Of a stretch of 64,000 nucleotides of DNA, positions 49,718 to 62,216 are shown one piece after another. The stretch is taken from the NCBI RefSeq assembly GCF_003385845.1, contig NZ_QRDJ01000011.1:1-64000 (forward strand), read 5' to 3'. The stretch's first letter is position 1. Each line of letters opens with the position of its first letter. The notes beneath the pieces are model-generated. The model did no database searches and was not told where the DNA came from. It saw only the letters and a list, made by a program, of their open reading frames with translations. The stretch is from Kushneria indalinina DSM 14324. GTDB lineage: Bacteria > Pseudomonadota > Gammaproteobacteria > Pseudomonadales > Halomonadaceae. Both the position numbers and the translations under genes were made by a program.

Positions 49718-51694
49718 TTGAACGACATGGCCAAGAATCTGATCCTATGGTTGATTATCGCAGCGGTTTTGCTGACGGTATTCAACAACTTCAGCGTCGA
49801 TAATTCGCCGCAGGCGATGAACTACTCCCAGTTCGTCGAGCAGGTGCAAAACAACCAGATCCGTCAGGTCACCATCGATGGTTACGACATTCGTGGTGAG
49901 CGTGACGATGGTTCCAGCTTTCAGACCATCAGGCCGTCTGCCGAAGACCCGCGCCTGATGGATGATCTGCTCAGCAACAACGTTACGGTGGTAGGCAAGG
50001 AGCCCGATCAGCAAAGCATCTGGTCGCGGCTGTTGATTGCCAGCTTCCCGATATTGCTGATTCTGGGCATTTTCCTGTTTTTCATGCGCCAGATGCAGGG
50101 CGGTGGCACCGGCAAGGGCGGCCCCATGAGCTTTGGCAAGTCCAAGGCCAAGCTGCTTTCTCATGAACAGGTCAAGACGACCTTCAAGGATGTGGCCGGA
50201 TGTGACGAGGCCAAGGAGGAAGTCGAAGAGCTGGTCGACTTCCTGAAGGATCCTTCCAAGTTTCAGCGTCTTGGCGGACAGATCCCACGGGGTGTGCTGC
50301 TGGTAGGCCCTCCCGGCACCGGCAAGACCCTGCTCGCAAAGGCCATCGCCGGCGAGGCGCGGGTACCTTTCTTTACCATTTCGGGGTCGGACTTCGTTGA
50401 AATGTTCGTGGGTGTCGGCGCCTCTCGAGTGCGTGACATGTTCGAGCAGGCCAAAAAGCAGGCGCCCTGCATCATCTTCATCGATGAGATCGATGCCGTG
50501 GGCCGCTCGCGTGGTTCCGGCATGGGTGGCGGTCATGATGAGCGCGAGCAGACCCTCAATCAGCTGCTGGTCGAGATGGATGGTTTTGAAGCCAATGAAG
50601 GCATCATCATCATTGCCGCGACCAACCGCCCTGACGTACTTGACCCTGCGCTGTTGCGCCCGGGCCGCTTTGACCGTCAGGTGACCGTCGGACTCCCCGA
50701 CATTCGAGGCCGCGAGCATATTCTGGGCGTACACCTTCGCAAGGTGCCGCTGGCCGATGACGTCAAGCCCGAGATGATCGCACGCGGGACGCCGGGCTTT
50801 TCGGGCGCCGAGCTTGCCAACGTGGTGAACGAGGCCGCTCTTTTTGCAGCTCGCAAGAACCGTCGACTGATCGGTATGGCCGAGCTCGAAATGGCCAAGG
50901 ACAAGATCATGATGGGAGCTGAAAAGCGCTCGATGGTCATGTCCGAGAAGGAAAAGCGCAATACGGCCTACCATGAAGCCGGGCATGCCATTATCGGGCT
51001 TTTGATGCCGGAGCATGATTCGGTCTACAAGGTCACCATCATTCCGCGTGGCCGGGCACTGGGTGTGACCATGTTCCTCCCCAACGAGGATCGTTACAGC
51101 TATACGCGCCAGCAGATCATCAGTCAGATCTGTTCACTGTTCGGCGGGCGTATTGCCGAAGAGATGACGCTGGGGCCCAATGGCGTGACGACCGGGGCTT
51201 CCAACGATATCAAGCGTGCCACCGAGCTGGCTCACAACATGGTCGCCAAGTGGGGGCTGTCGCAGGAGATGGGCCCGCTGATGTACGACGAGGATGAGTC
51301 GCATCAGTTCCTGGGTGGCCCGGGTGGCGGAGGCAGCAAGTTCAGCTCGGCGGAAACATCGTCGAGGCTGGATCGTGAGATTCGCCGCATCATTGATGAG
51401 TGCTATCAGCAGGCCGAACAGATTCTGCACGACAATCGCGACAAGCTGGATGCGATGACGGACGCCTTGATCAAGTTCGAAACCATCGATGCCGAACAGA
51501 TCAACGACATCATGGAAGGACGTGATCCACGTCCGCCGAAGGAGCCGGGCAGCAGTGGTCCGAGCGGTGGTCTGGGGACTCCCGATACCACTCCTTCGGA
51601 TGTCCGTCCGGCCGATGATGATCCGGAAGGGGACAGCGCTGACGATACACGGCGTCGCCCGTCGGATCCGCTGGGCGGTTCCTCCGGACATTGA
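49718..51694 (+). CDS. ftsH: Membrane AAA+ zinc protease FtsH
   Basis: Degrades sigma-32, LpxC and unassembled membrane proteins. The 658 residues have two membrane helices (about 8-25 and 103-123) around a periplasmic domain. The AAA module follows, with Walker [14 protein letters not shown], Walker [12 protein letters not shown] and the second region of homology ending in RPGRFDR. The zinc site is HEAGHAIIG. The C-terminus is Pro/Gly/Asp-rich and probably disordered. The start is a TTG seven bases after GAGGG; an ATG three codons later is possible. Confidence 0.98.
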   Translation: MNDMAKNLILWLIIAAVLLTVFNNFSVDNSPQAMNYSQFVEQVQNNQIRQVTIDGYDIRGERDDGSSFQTIRPSAEDPRLMDDLLSNNVTVVGKEPDQQSIWSRLLIASFPILLILGIFLFFMRQMQGGGTGKGGPMSFGKSKAKLLSHEQVKTTFKDVAGCDEAKEEVEELVDFLKDPSKFQRLGGQIPRGVLLVGPPGTGKTLLAKAIAGEARVPFFTISGSDFVEMFVGVGASRVRDMFEQAKKQAPCIIFIDEIDAVGRSRGSGMGGGHDEREQTLNQLLVEMDGFEANEGIIIIAATNRPDVLDPALLRPGRFDRQVTVGLPDIRGREHILGVHLRKVPLADDVKPEMIARGTPGFSGAELANVVNEAALFAARKNRRLIGMAELEMAKDKIMMGAEKRSMVMSEKEKRNTAYHEAGHAIIGLLMPEHDSVYKVTIIPRGRALGVTMFLPNEDRYSYTRQQIISQICSLFGGRIAEEMTLGPNGVTTGASNDIKRATELAHNMVAKWGLSQEMGPLMYDEDESHQFLGGPGGGGSKFSSAETSSRLDREIRRIIDECYQQAEQILHDNRDKLDAMTDALIKFETIDAEQINDIMEGRDPRPPKEPGSSGPSGGLGTPDTTPSDVRPADDDPEGDSADDTRRRPSDPLGGSSGH

Positions 51695-51714
51695 CCCAGG
51701 TTTTACGTATCATG

Positions 51715-51738
51715 ACCGCCCTTCGGGGCGGTTTTTTT
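51715..51738 (+). terminator. Terminator of ftsH with a UUCG tetraloop
   Basis: ACCGCCC and GGGCGGT close a C(TTCG)G loop, one of the most stable RNA tetraloops, and are followed by seven T residues. Confidence 0.9.
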
Positions 51739-51789
51739 ATGCCCGACGATTACAATGACGGATCGTTAGTCCAGGTTTCAGGAATCTCC

Positions 51790-52644
51790 ATGTCGAATGC
51801 ATCTACCTACATGACATGCGGCGAGCGCCACCAGCTGGCGCTGGACAGGCCTCATGTGATGGGAATTCTCAACGTCACTCCGGACTCCTTTTCCGATGGG
51901 GGGCAACATGCCGTGGGTGATGCTGCGCTGCGTCGTGCTGAAGAGATGCTTCGAGAGGGCGCTGATATTATCGATGTCGGGGGAGAATCCACCCGGCCCG
52001 GCGCGACACCTGTCGGCGTACAGGAGGAGATGGATCGGGTCGCGCCGATCGTGGAGCGGTTGGCAGGCGAGCTGGGGGCGCTGGTATCAGTAGATACCAG
52101 TGCACCGGAGGTCATGACCGCCATCACCGCCGCGGGGGCCGGCATGATCAACGATGTCCGCTCACTAAGGCGTCCGGGTGCGCTTGAGGCGGCGGCTGAA
52201 TCGGGATTGCCGGTATGCCTGATGCATATGGTGGGTGAGCCCGATAACATGCAAAATGATCCGCAATATGAGCGTCCCATTGAAGAGGAAGTGGCGACCT
52301 TTCTGGACCAGCAGCTCGCCCGCTGCCGTGACGCCGGCATCGCTGCCGAGCGACTACTGGTCGATCCGGGCTTTGGGTTTGCAAAGACGCTTGCGCACAA
52401 TTTGCGTCTGATGAATCGCCTAGAGTATCTCCAGCGTCTGGGTTACCCCCTGCTGGTCGGTACCTCTCGCAAGGGCATGATCGGTCGTGCGCTGTCTCGC
52501 AAGGTTGATGAACGTCTCCATGGTGGGTTGGCGTTGACAGCTCTTGCCGTCAGCAAGGGGGCCTGGATAATCAGAACACATGATGTCGCGGCCAGCGCTG
52601 ATGCCGTTGGCATGACCTGTGCAGTACTCAAGGAAGGCAAATAG
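51790..52644 (+). CDS. folP: Dihydropteroate synthase
   Basis: Joins p-aminobenzoate to the pterin in folate synthesis; the sulfonamide target. The 284 residues include [14 protein letters not shown] and [12 protein letters not shown], which bind pterin and pyrophosphate. The start [18 protein letters not shown] is placed after AGGAATCTCC, past the ftsH terminator. glmM begins only three bases after its stop, so the two are one operon. Confidence 0.97.
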   Translation: MSNASTYMTCGERHQLALDRPHVMGILNVTPDSFSDGGQHAVGDAALRRAEEMLREGADIIDVGGESTRPGATPVGVQEEMDRVAPIVERLAGELGALVSVDTSAPEVMTAITAAGAGMINDVRSLRRPGALEAAAESGLPVCLMHMVGEPDNMQNDPQYERPIEEEVATFLDQQLARCRDAGIAAERLLVDPGFGFAKTLAHNLRLMNRLEYLQRLGYPLLVGTSRKGMIGRALSRKVDERLHGGLALTALAVSKGAWIIRTHDVAASADAVGMTCAVLKEGK

Positions 52645-52646
52645 CA

Positions 52647-54008
<1,362 letters not shown>

Positions 54009-54117
54009 AGAAGGCGGGGCGTGGTTGTGTTCACGCCATCGCTCCATTAACATCGCCCTCCTTGCGGAGGCGTCTACCACTACTTTCCTGTTCCCGACAG
54101 GCTAGGGAGAAGTCACC

Positions 54118-54867
54118 ATGCGTAAGCCACTGATTGCCGGCAACTGGAAGATGAATGGTTCGCTGGAGCTGCTGGAAACAATGAAGCAGGCACTGACGTC
54201 TGCACAGATTTCCTCCAGCGTTGATGTCGCCATCATTCCGCCCTTCACGCTGCTCATGTCAGCAAAAGAGGTGTTGGCGGGAAGTTCGACAGGACTCGGC
54301 GCGCAAACCCTTCATCCCGAATCATCAGGCGCCTACACCGGTGAGATCAGTGCTTCCATGCTGACAGAGTGCGGTGTCGGCTATGTGCTGGTGGGCCATT
54401 CCGAGCGCCGTACCCTGTTCGCTGAAGATGATCAGGCCGTGCTGGCTCGGGTCAGGGCAGCCCTCGGCGCCGGACTGACCCCCGTGTTGTGTATCGGTGA
54501 AACGCTCGAAGAGCGGGAAGCTGATCGGGTAGAAACGGTGGTGCTGGGCCAGGTTAAAACCGTCATTGATGCCCTTTCCGCAGAGGAGCGCTCAAGACTG
54601 GTGATGGCCTATGAGCCGGTCTGGGCCATCGGTACGGGCCGTACGGCGACCCCCGAGCAGGCGCAGCAGGTACATGCCATGATTCGTTCCTGGCTGTCAG
54701 ACAAGGATCCAGCTCTGGGAGAAGGCATGCGTCTGCTCTATGGCGGCAGCATGAAGGCCGACAATGCTGGCGATCTTCTTTCCCAGCCGGATATCGATGG
54801 GGGGCTGATAGGCGGCGCCTCGCTTAAACCCGATGACTTTATTGCGATTTGTCACGCAGCAGGTTGA
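54118..54867 (+). CDS. tpiA: Triosephosphate isomerase
   Basis: Interconverts dihydroxyacetone phosphate and glyceraldehyde-3-phosphate. The 249 residues have the catalytic lysine in AGNWKMNGS, histidine in VGHSERR and glutamate in MAYEPVWAIGTG, plus the phosphate loop YGGSMKADNAGDLL. It starts after GGGAGAAG. secG follows four bases after the stop codon. Confidence 0.98.
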   Translation: MRKPLIAGNWKMNGSLELLETMKQALTSAQISSSVDVAIIPPFTLLMSAKEVLAGSSTGLGAQTLHPESSGAYTGEISASMLTECGVGYVLVGHSERRTLFAEDDQAVLARVRAALGAGLTPVLCIGETLEEREADRVETVVLGQVKTVIDALSAEERSRLVMAYEPVWAIGTGRTATPEQAQQVHAMIRSWLSDKDPALGEGMRLLYGGSMKADNAGDLLSQPDIDGGLIGGASLKPDDFIAICHAAG

Positions 54868-54871
54868 TTAA

Positions 54872-55276
54872 ATGTACGTTGCCATCATTCTGATTCACGT
54901 CCTTCTTGCCATCAGCCTGATTGCGCTGGTGCTCTTGCAGCGCGGCAAGGGAGCCGAGGCCGGTGCTGCCTTTGGCGGCGGTGCCTCGCAAACGGTACTG
55001 GGCTCGCAGGGCGCTTCCAAGACGCTTGCACGCCTGACCGCCGTACTGGCTGCCCTGTTTTTCGCAACATCGCTGGGCATTGCCTGGCTGGTGGATAGCG
55101 GCAATGAATCTCAAAGCGGTATTCCCGACGCCAGCGTCATCGAGCAGCAGCGCAGCAGCGCACCGAGCCTGGATGATGGCGACGATGCCCCCAGGGCACC
55201 TGCGAACCAGCAGGGTAGCGGTAGCGATGCAGAGGGTCTGACCGTGCCTTCTACAGATGACAATAGCGGTAATTAA
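54872..55276 (+). CDS. secG: Protein translocase subunit SecG
   Basis: Small SecYEG subunit. The 134 residues have two membrane helices (about 3-22 and 53-72) joined by the conserved LLQRGKGAEAGAAFGGGASQTVLGSQGA loop. A long acidic, low-complexity C-terminal tail (about residues 80-134) is probably disordered. It lies between tpiA and tRNA-Leu, an arrangement widely conserved in gamma-proteobacteria. Confidence 0.95.
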   Translation: MYVAIILIHVLLAISLIALVLLQRGKGAEAGAAFGGGASQTVLGSQGASKTLARLTAVLAALFFATSLGIAWLVDSGNESQSGIPDASVIEQQRSSAPSLDDGDDAPRAPANQQGSGSDAEGLTVPSTDDNSGN

Positions 55277-55295
55277 TGCAGGTTTCATGCATCGC

Positions 55296-55324
55296 TTGAC
55301 GAATCGCGTCAGGGGATGCATAAT
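55296..55324 (+). promoter_or_regulatory. Sigma-70 promoter of tRNA-Leu
   Basis: TTGACG at 55296-55301 and CATAAT at 55319-55324 are 17 bases apart, about 95 bases before the tRNA. Confidence 0.75.
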
Positions 55325-55422
55325 CTCGCGCCAGTGATGAGGCGCTTACACAGTAGCGCTTTATCACTTGTCTGACAGAAGTTGTCGGGCATGACAGAAA
55401 GCAGGTTTCTGTCAAACCGAAA

Positions 55423-55509
55423 GCCGAAGTGGTGGAATTGGTAGACACGCTATCTTGAGGGGGTAGTGACTGTATGGTCGTGCGGGTTCAAGTCCCGCCT
55501 TCGGCACCA
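55423..55509 (+). tRNA. tRNA-Leu (GAG)
   Basis: An 87-base class II tRNA. The acceptor GCCGAAG pairs with CTTCGGC, the anticodon loop CTTGAGG gives GAG, a long variable arm follows, and the T-arm has GGTTCAAGTCC. CCA is encoded. It corresponds to leuU beside secG in E. coli. Confidence 0.97.
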
Positions 55510-55541
55510 TCGGAACTGAAAGTCGCGACAGACGGATCATG

Positions 55542-55570
55542 TTGATTCGGCAGGACAAAGTCCTTATACT
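55542..55570 (+). promoter_or_regulatory. Sigma-70 promoter of tRNA-fMet
   Basis: TTGATT at 55542-55547 and TATACT at 55565-55570 are 17 bases apart, ending 14 bases before the mature tRNA. In E. coli metY heads the nusA-infB operon. Confidence 0.78.
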
Positions 55571-55584
55571 GATTGCGCTATTGA

Positions 55585-55661
<77 letters not shown>

Positions 55662-55695
55662 TCCAGGTGTTAATGGATGGAAATTTTTTCCCGAA

Positions 55696-55723
55696 AAGCC
55701 CCTTCCATCGAAGGGGCTTTTTG
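55696..55723 (+). terminator. Terminator after tRNA-fMet
   Basis: AGCCCCTTC pairs with GAAGGGGCT, followed by a T-run. It must be partly read through if metY and nusA share transcripts, as in E. coli. Confidence 0.82.
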
Positions 55724-55813
55724 TTACAGCGCAACAAGATCGCTCATCAGTCACCTCATCTGCTCTCCTGTATTTTCGCTCAGGTGCCTGATGCCACTGC
55801 AGGAGGCCATGTC

Positions 55814-56275
55814 GTGCCAACCAGGCAAGAAACACTGCATACGCTGATAGAACCCGCCGTCGCAGCGCTCGGCTTCGAACTCTGGGGCATCGATTACAGC
55901 GCCCAGGGCAAGCATTCCAAGCTGGTGGTCTATATCGAACACGAAAATGGTGTTGGTGTGGATGATTGTGCCGATGTCAGTCGGCAGGTAAGTGCTCTTC
56001 TGGATGTAGAAGATCCTCTTCCCGGACAGTATCAACTTGAAGTGTCCTCTCCCGGGATGGATCGCCCGCTTTACTTCCTGTCACATTTCACCCGATTTGC
56101 CGGTCACACGATTACATTGAAGCTGCGTGCGCCCTTTGAAGGGCAGCGTCGTTTCAAGGGGCTGTTGGCAGGTGTCGAGGGTGATGAAGTGCTGCTGCAG
56201 TTTAACGACGAAGAGTATGGATTTCCTATCGAGACCATTGAGCAGGCACGTGTTGTGCCCGGGTTTGATAACTGA
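55814..56275 (+). CDS. rimP: Ribosome maturation factor RimP
   Basis: Needed for 30S subunit maturation. The 153 residues start from a GTG eight bases after GGAGG, giving VPTRQETLHTLIEPAVAALGFELWGID, which matches family length. The conserved LEVSSPGMDRPL segment and the C-terminal SH3-like barrel are present. The longer frame extends back into the tRNA-fMet terminator and is rejected. nusA follows 40 bases later. Confidence 0.96.
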   Translation: MPTRQETLHTLIEPAVAALGFELWGIDYSAQGKHSKLVVYIEHENGVGVDDCADVSRQVSALLDVEDPLPGQYQLEVSSPGMDRPLYFLSHFTRFAGHTITLKLRAPFEGQRRFKGLLAGVEGDEVLLQFNDEEYGFPIETIEQARVVPGFDN

Positions 56276-56315
56276 TGCTTGATGATAACAAGGACTTTTC
56301 TGGCGAGGCACAGGC

Positions 56316-57800
56316 ATGAGCAAGGACATTTTGCTGGTCGTCGATGCAATATCGAATGAAAAGGGTGTCCCCCGCGACATTATTTTCGAAGCCGTTGAGG
56401 CGGCGCTGGCCAGCGCCTCCCGCAAGCGCTACGAAGGCAAGGATGTCGACATTCGTGTGCGTATCGATCGCAACAGCGGCGATTACGATACCTTCAGGCG
56501 CTGGACGGTCGTGCCTGATGAGGACTACACCACCTCGGCACGTCAGATACCACTGGGTGCCGCAGAAGAGCGCGATGAGCCGCTGGGTCTGAATGCCGTG
56601 GTGGAAGAACAGATTGAATCCGCCGAGTTTGGCCGGATCGCTGCCCAGACGGCCAAGCAGGTCATCGTACAGAAGGTGCGCGAAGCCGAGCGCGCCGAAA
56701 TTGTACGCCAGTACGCCGAACGTGAAGGCGAACTGGTAGGCGGTAGTGTCAAGAAAACCACACGTGATGGCCTGATAATCGATCTCGGCGATAACGCCGA
56801 GGGGTTCCTGCCGCGCGGTGAAATGATCCCGGGCGAGCGCTATCGTCTCAATGAACGTGTCAGGGCGCTGCTCTGGCGTGTGGACCCCGAGGCGCGCGGT
56901 GCGCAGCTGATCCTTTCGCGTACTCGCCCCGAGTTTCTGGTGGAGCTGTTTACCATTGAGGTGCCCGAGATCTCGGAGCAGCTCATCGAAATCAAGGGCG
57001 CTGCACGCGATCCGGGCTCTCGAGCCAAGATTGCCGTCAAGACCAACGACCGTCGTATTGATCCGGTCGGTGCCTGTGTCGGCATGCGTGGTTCCAGGGT
57101 TCAGGCCGTTTCAAACGAGCTTCGCAATGAGCGTGTGGACATCGTGCTCTGGGACGATAATCCTGCTCAGCTGGTCATCAATGCCATGGCGCCTGCTGAT
57201 GTGGCCTCCATCCTCGTGGATGAAGACACTCATGCCATGGACGTCGCCGTCGGCGAGGACAATCTGGCGCAGGCCATCGGACGCAGTGGACAGAATGTGC
57301 GTCTGGCCAGCGAGCTGACAGGCTGGACGCTCAACGTCATGACGGAGGAGGAAGCCGAAGGACGCCGCGAGCAGGAACTCGACAGCTATATCGAATACTT
57401 CATCAATCATCTGGATGTTGACGAAGAGATGGCACGACTGCTGGTGGAAGAAGGGTTTACTTCGCTTGAAGAAGTGGCCTATGTCCCGCTGGAAGAGATG
57501 CTGGAAGTCGACGGCTTTGATGAGTCGCTGGTCGAAGAGCTGCGTGCGCGTGCCAAGGATGAATTGCTCAATCTGGCCATTAAATCCGAAGAAGAACTGG
57601 ACGGCACCGCGCCCGCCGAGGATCTGCTCTCAATGGAGGGTATGGATCAGCATCTTGCCTACCGGCTGGCCGGGCGAGGAATTATCACCATGGAAGATCT
57701 TGCCGAGCAGTCCATTGAAGACCTCAAGGATATTGAGGGAATGGATGAAGAACGCGCAGCGGCACTGATCATGACGGCCCGGGCGCCGTGGTTCGAATAA
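56316..57800 (+). CDS. nusA: Transcription elongation factor NusA
   Basis: Modulates pausing, termination and antitermination. The 494 residues contain the RNAP-binding N-terminal domain (1-130), an S1 domain (about 135-200: [16 protein letters not shown]), two KH domains (about 200-345, with [20 protein letters not shown] and [16 protein letters not shown]), and two acidic helix-hairpin-helix repeats at the C-terminus, the gamma-proteobacterial form. It is the second gene of rimP-nusA-infB-rbfA-truB. Confidence 0.99.
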   Translation: MSKDILLVVDAISNEKGVPRDIIFEAVEAALASASRKRYEGKDVDIRVRIDRNSGDYDTFRRWTVVPDEDYTTSARQIPLGAAEERDEPLGLNAVVEEQIESAEFGRIAAQTAKQVIVQKVREAERAEIVRQYAEREGELVGGSVKKTTRDGLIIDLGDNAEGFLPRGEMIPGERYRLNERVRALLWRVDPEARGAQLILSRTRPEFLVELFTIEVPEISEQLIEIKGAARDPGSRAKIAVKTNDRRIDPVGACVGMRGSRVQAVSNELRNERVDIVLWDDNPAQLVINAMAPADVASILVDEDTHAMDVAVGEDNLAQAIGRSGQNVRLASELTGWTLNVMTEEEAEGRREQELDSYIEYFINHLDVDEEMARLLVEEGFTSLEEVAYVPLEEMLEVDGFDESLVEELRARAKDELLNLAIKSEEELDGTAPAEDLLSMEGMDQHLAYRLAGRGIITMEDLAEQSIEDLKDIEGMDEERAAALIMTARAPWFE

Positions 57801-57841
57801 TCCATCGTATCGCGACAGGTCACGGGCTCAGGAGGTCATAA

Positions 57842-60364
57842 ATGGCAGAAACAACAGTCAAGGAATTTGCCGGCAAGGTGGGGCGTGATGTCAGCCGCCT
57901 GCTGGAGCAGATGAGTGAAGCAGGCCTGCCCCACAAGGCAGAAAATGATGCGGTCTCGGAAGAAGACAAGCAGAAGCTGCTCGATTATCTCACCAAGAGT
58001 CACGGCGGTGCCGGCGCACGCGGTAACAAGAACCGCATCACCATGACGCGCAAGACGCGCAGCAAGATTCGTACCGGCGATGGTCGCAACAAGACCATCG
58101 AGGTGCAGGTGCGCAAAAAGCGTACTTACGTCAAGCGTGGCGATGAAGAAAACGGCGAGGAAGAGCAGGCCCCGGTTGCCGAGCAGACCGGTGAAGCCAC
58201 CGCCGCTCCGGCAGCGGCTGAAGCGCCTGCGCAGGAAACTGTAGAGACGCCTGCTGCCGAAGCCACTGCGACAACAGCTGATGACAAGGCAGCCAACAGC
58301 GCCGTACCGACTGAAGACGTTGTTGTGGCGCCTTCAGCAGAGGTTGAAGCGAGTGAGCCGGCAGTCGAAGCGCCGCCACGTGAATCGCGTAACGACAACA
58401 GTCGTCGCACTACCCGTCGGGGTGAAGGCGGCAAGTCGGCCGGCGGTCGTCGTGACGAGCGCCGTGATGACGCCGATGAACGCAGCGAGCGTAATGAGCG
58501 CAAGCGCGGCGGCAAGAAGGTCAAGCGCGCCGAACAGCGTCGCGGCAGCCGCCGTGGCGGTAGCGGTCGTAGCGATAATGCACACGGTTTCCAGAAGCCG
58601 GTGCAGAATATCGTGCGCGAAGTCGCTATCCCGGAATCCATCAGCGTGGCGGATCTTGCCGACAAGATGGCCATCAAGGCCAACGAAGTCATCAAGGCCA
58701 TGTTCAAGATGGGCGCGGCCGTCACCATCAACCAGACCATCGATCAGGATACTGCCGCGATCGTGGTCGAGGAGATGGGTCACACGCCCAAACTGGTGAA
58801 GGAAGATGCCCTCGAGACCGAAGTACTCGAGAACATCTCCTATGAAGGTGAGCAGATATCGCGCGCACCGGTCGTGACCGTCATGGGCCACGTCGACCAC
58901 GGCAAGACCTCGCTTCTGGACTACATTCGTCGCACCAAGGTGGCGACCGGTGAAGCCGGCGGCATCACCCAGCATATCGGCGCTTATCACGTCGAGCATG
59001 ACAATGGCGATGTCACCTTCCTCGATACACCTGGTCACGCCGCCTTTACGGCCATGCGTGCCCGTGGTGCTCAGGCCACCGACGTGGTCATCCTGGTGGT
59101 GGCGGCCGATGACGGCGTCATGCCGCAGACGGTCGAGGCCATCGAGCACGCCAAGGCCGCAGGCGTACCGCTGGTGGTCGCGGTCAACAAGATTGACAAG
59201 GCGGGTGCTGATCCGGATCGCGTGCGCAACGAGCTGTCACAGCGCGGCGTTATCTCGGAAGAGTGGGGCGGTGATACCCAGTTTGTTCATGTGTCGGCCA
59301 AAAGCGGCGAAAACATTGACGGACTGCTGGAAGCCGTACTGCTGGTCTCCGAAGTACTGGAGCTCAAGGCCGTCCCCGAAGCACCCGGCAAGGGCGTTGT
59401 GGTCGAGTCTCGCCTGGATCGCGGTCGTGGCCCGGTCGCTACCGTACTGGTACAAAACGGCACGCTCAGGAAAGGCGATGTCGTGCTGGCCGGCCTCCAC
59501 TATGGTCGTGTAAGAGCGCTGGTCAACGAACTGGGCAAGCAGGTCGATGAAGCCGGGCCTTCCATGCCGGTCGAAATCCTCGGTCTGGGCGGTACGCCGG
59601 AAGCCGGTGATGACTTCATGGTGCTGGCCGACGAGAAGAAGGCGCGTGAAGTGGCCAACTTCCGTCAGGGCAAATATCGCGAAGTCCGTCTGGCGCGTCA
59701 GCAGAAGGCCAAGCTGGAGAACATGTTCAGCCAGATGGGTCAGGACGAAACCGCCACGGTCAATATCGTGCTCAAGGCCGACGTGCAGGGCTCCCTCGAA
59801 GCGATTCGCGGTGCGCTCGAAGAGCTGTCGACCGATGAAGTCAAGGTGGCCGTGGTCTCCTCTGGTGTCGGCGGTATCACTGAAACCGACACCAACCTGG
59901 CCGTTGCCTCCAATGCCATCATCGTGGGCTTCAACGTCCGTGCCGATGCTTCCTCGCGCGATATCGTCGAGCGCGAAGGGCTGGATCTGCGCTACTACAG
60001 CGTCATCTATCAGCTCATCGATGAGGTCAAGCTGGCGATGAGCGGTATGCTGGCACCGGAGTGGCGTGAAGAGATCGTCGGCGTGGCTGAAGTGCGTGAC
60101 GTCTTCCGTGCTCCGAAAATCGGCGCCGTTGCCGGCTGTATGGTGATCGAAGGCAACGTGCATCGTCACAAGCGTATCCGTGTCCTGCGTGAAAACGTGG
60201 TGGTCTATGAAGGGGAGCTGGAATCCCTGCGCCGCTTCAAGGATGACGTCAGCGAAGTGCGTAATGGCATGGAGTGCGGCATCGGGGTACGTAACTACAA
60301 TGATGTCCAGGTCGGCGACAAGATCGAAGTCTTTGACCAGATCGAGGTCCAGCGCTCCCTGTGA
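57842..60364 (+). CDS. infB: Translation initiation factor IF-2
   Basis: GTPase that places fMet-tRNA on the 30S subunit. The 840 residues have an N-terminal IF2_N module, a long charged and Ala/Glu-rich linker (about 95-255), a second IF2_N, and the G domain with [17 protein letters not shown] and NKIDKAG. The tRNA-binding beta-barrels follow. Internal starts, known in E. coli, cannot be judged here. Confidence 0.99.
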   Translation: MAETTVKEFAGKVGRDVSRLLEQMSEAGLPHKAENDAVSEEDKQKLLDYLTKSHGGAGARGNKNRITMTRKTRSKIRTGDGRNKTIEVQVRKKRTYVKRGDEENGEEEQAPVAEQTGEATAAPAAAEAPAQETVETPAAEATATTADDKAANSAVPTEDVVVAPSAEVEASEPAVEAPPRESRNDNSRRTTRRGEGGKSAGGRRDERRDDADERSERNERKRGGKKVKRAEQRRGSRRGGSGRSDNAHGFQKPVQNIVREVAIPESISVADLADKMAIKANEVIKAMFKMGAAVTINQTIDQDTAAIVVEEMGHTPKLVKEDALETEVLENISYEGEQISRAPVVTVMGHVDHGKTSLLDYIRRTKVATGEAGGITQHIGAYHVEHDNGDVTFLDTPGHAAFTAMRARGAQATDVVILVVAADDGVMPQTVEAIEHAKAAGVPLVVAVNKIDKAGADPDRVRNELSQRGVISEEWGGDTQFVHVSAKSGENIDGLLEAVLLVSEVLELKAVPEAPGKGVVVESRLDRGRGPVATVLVQNGTLRKGDVVLAGLHYGRVRALVNELGKQVDEAGPSMPVEILGLGGTPEAGDDFMVLADEKKAREVANFRQGKYREVRLARQQKAKLENMFSQMGQDETATVNIVLKADVQGSLEAIRGALEELSTDEVKVAVVSSGVGGITETDTNLAVASNAIIVGFNVRADASSRDIVEREGLDLRYYSVIYQLIDEVKLAMSGMLAPEWREEIVGVAEVRDVFRAPKIGAVAGCMVIEGNVHRHKRIRVLRENVVVYEGELESLRRFKDDVSEVRNGMECGIGVRNYNDVQVGDKIEVFDQIEVQRSL

Positions 60365-60391
60365 GCGCTGCACCCATGACGGGAGCGGTTC

Positions 60392-60796
60392 ATGCGTGAA
60401 TTCAGTCGTACGGATCGGGTCGGCGAGCAGCTGGCACACGAGCTGGCGCAGCTTATCCAGCGTGAGGTCAAGGATCCCCGGCTGGGCATGGTGACGGTCA
60501 CGTCAGCCGATGTCAGTCGTGATCTGAGCTATGCCGATGTTCACATTACCCTGATGGGTGAAAATGACCTGGAGCGCATTCGTGAAAACCTCGCCGTGCT
60601 CAAGCGAGCCAGCGGGTTTCTGCGTTCGCGTATCGCCCGGACCATGAAGCTTCGGCATGTGCCCGAGCTTCGTTTTCACTTCGACGAATCGGTCACCCGT
60701 GGGCATGAGCTTTCGAGTCTGATCGAGCGTGCCGTGCAATCCGATCGTGATCGGGCCCCTGAAGATGATGAAAAGGGCCCGGAGCGCAGCGACTGA
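60392..60796 (+). CDS. rbfA: Ribosome-binding factor A
   Basis: A KH-fold factor for 30S maturation and cold adaptation. The 134 residues start MREFSRTDRVGEQLAHELAQLIQREVKDPRLGMVTVT and include SGFLRSRIARTMKLRHVPELRFHFD. The acidic C-terminal tail is typical. The stop codon overlaps the truB start by one base (TGATGG). Confidence 0.98.
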   Translation: MREFSRTDRVGEQLAHELAQLIQREVKDPRLGMVTVTSADVSRDLSYADVHITLMGENDLERIRENLAVLKRASGFLRSRIARTMKLRHVPELRFHFDESVTRGHELSSLIERAVQSDRDRAPEDDEKGPERSD

Positions 60797-61716
60797 TGGC
60801 ACGACGACGTCGCGGCCGCCCCATTGATGGGGTGCTGTTGCTGGACAAGAGTGAAGGCGTAACCTCCAACCGTGCACTGCAGCAGGTGCGTGGGCTCTAT
60901 CAGGCACAAAAGGCTGGCCATACTGGTACGCTGGACCCCATGGCGACGGGGCTTTTGCCCATTTGTCTGGGAGAGGCCACCAAGTTTTCCTCCTGGCTGC
61001 TGGACGCCGACAAGCGCTATCTGGCCGATGTTCGGCTGGGCGCTGTCACCGATACCGGCGATCGTGAGGGGGAGGTGCTCAAGGAGTACGCCGTGCCATC
61101 ACTGGATGACGGCGATGTCGAGGCCGTCCTGTCCGGCTTCATCGGTGAGATCGATCAGGTGCCGCCGATGTACTCGGCGCTCAAGCATCAGGGGCGTCCG
61201 CTCTATGAGCATGCGCGTGCAGGACGAGAGATTGCGCGTGCACCCAGGCGTGTGAGCATTTATGATATTGCGCTCACATCGCGGCATGCCCATGGGTTTG
61301 CGCTGGATGTCAGCGTCAGCAAGGGCACCTATATCCGGACGCTGGCCGAGGACATCGGCGAACGTCTCGGCTGTGGGGCGCATCTTGAAGGGCTGCGCCG
61401 GCTCAGGACCGGCCCCTTTGATGATACTGACATGCTCGATATCGACACTCTGGGCTCCATGAGTGACGAGCAGCGTCTTGAAAGGCTTTTGCCCATTGAT
61501 GCGCTGATTGGACATCTTCCGGCACTTGAAACCGATGCTGAAGGCGCCCGGCGCATCATGCATGGCCAGCCCATCTCGCTTGAGACCTCGGGGCTGGCAG
61601 AAGGCGATGTGGCCAGGCTTTATCATGATCGCGGCCTGTTGGGCGTGGTCACGATCGGTACGCCGGGGCAGTGTGCGCCCCGACGGCTGATCAATACTGC
61701 CGGTGAGAACCGGTAG
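60796..61716 (+). CDS. truB: tRNA pseudouridine-55 synthase
   Basis: Makes pseudouridine 55 in the T-loop of tRNAs. The 306 residues have the catalytic aspartate in GHTGTLDPMATGLLP (about Asp50), the KRYLADVRLG and GTYIRTLAEDIGERLG motifs, and a C-terminal PUA-like domain. It is the last gene of the nusA operon before the rpsO promoter region. Confidence 0.98.
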   Translation: MARRRRGRPIDGVLLLDKSEGVTSNRALQQVRGLYQAQKAGHTGTLDPMATGLLPICLGEATKFSSWLLDADKRYLADVRLGAVTDTGDREGEVLKEYAVPSLDDGDVEAVLSGFIGEIDQVPPMYSALKHQGRPLYEHARAGREIARAPRRVSIYDIALTSRHAHGFALDVSVSKGTYIRTLAEDIGERLGCGAHLEGLRRLRTGPFDDTDMLDIDTLGSMSDEQRLERLLPIDALIGHLPALETDAEGARRIMHGQPISLETSGLAEGDVARLYHDRGLLGVVTIGTPGQCAPRRLINTAGENR

Positions 61717-61791
61717 GGTACGCGAAGACTGCAAATATGCGTGGTCTTCGACATTTATCAATGCTCAGGCATATTAAACCGGAGAAGTAAC

Positions 61792-62061
61792 ATGGCACTG
61801 ACTGCCGAACGCAAGGCCGAAATCGTCAAGGAATTCGGTACCGTTGAGAACGACACCGGCTCGCCGGAAGTTCAGATTGCTCTGCTGACGGACAACATTG
61901 TCACGCTGCAGAGCCACTTCAAGGATCACAAGCAGGACCATCACTCGCGTCGTGGTCTGATCCGCATGGTCAACCAGCGCCGCAAGCTGCTGGATTACCT
62001 CAAGCGCAAGAATTTTGATCGCTATCAGCAGATCATCTCCCGTCTGGGTCTGCGTCGCTGA
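61792..62061 (+). CDS. rpsO: 30S ribosomal protein S15
   Basis: The 89-residue primary 16S rRNA-binding protein. It starts [16 protein letters not shown] after GGAGAAG, and contains [50 protein letters not shown]. The pairing with pnp is universal in gamma-proteobacteria. Confidence 0.99.
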   Translation: MALTAERKAEIVKEFGTVENDTGSPEVQIALLTDNIVTLQSHFKDHKQDHHSRRGLIRMVNQRRKLLDYLKRKNFDRYQQIISRLGLRR

Positions 62062-62088
62062 TTGCGTCGCTTTTCCGGCAGGAACTGA

Positions 62089-62122
62089 CAGGCGGCTCCC
62101 TCTCGGGAGCCGCCTGTTTTTT
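62089..62122 (+). terminator. Terminator between rpsO and pnp
   Basis: CAGGCGGCTCCC pairs with GGGAGCCGCCTG, with a T-run. In E. coli a similar terminator is partly read through into pnp. Confidence 0.9.
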
Positions 62123-62216
62123 GTTGTGCCTATCGGGTGAGAAGTGACACCTGGGGCGTTTGATTTTAAGATGACATTGAAAGTAGATGAATGGTTTACG
62201 AGAAAAGGACAACGCA

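Noticed and set aside
54009..54117. Hairpins in the glmM-tpiA gap as a terminator or riboswitch
   Set aside because: Only short imperfect stems, no T-run and no known riboswitch signature.
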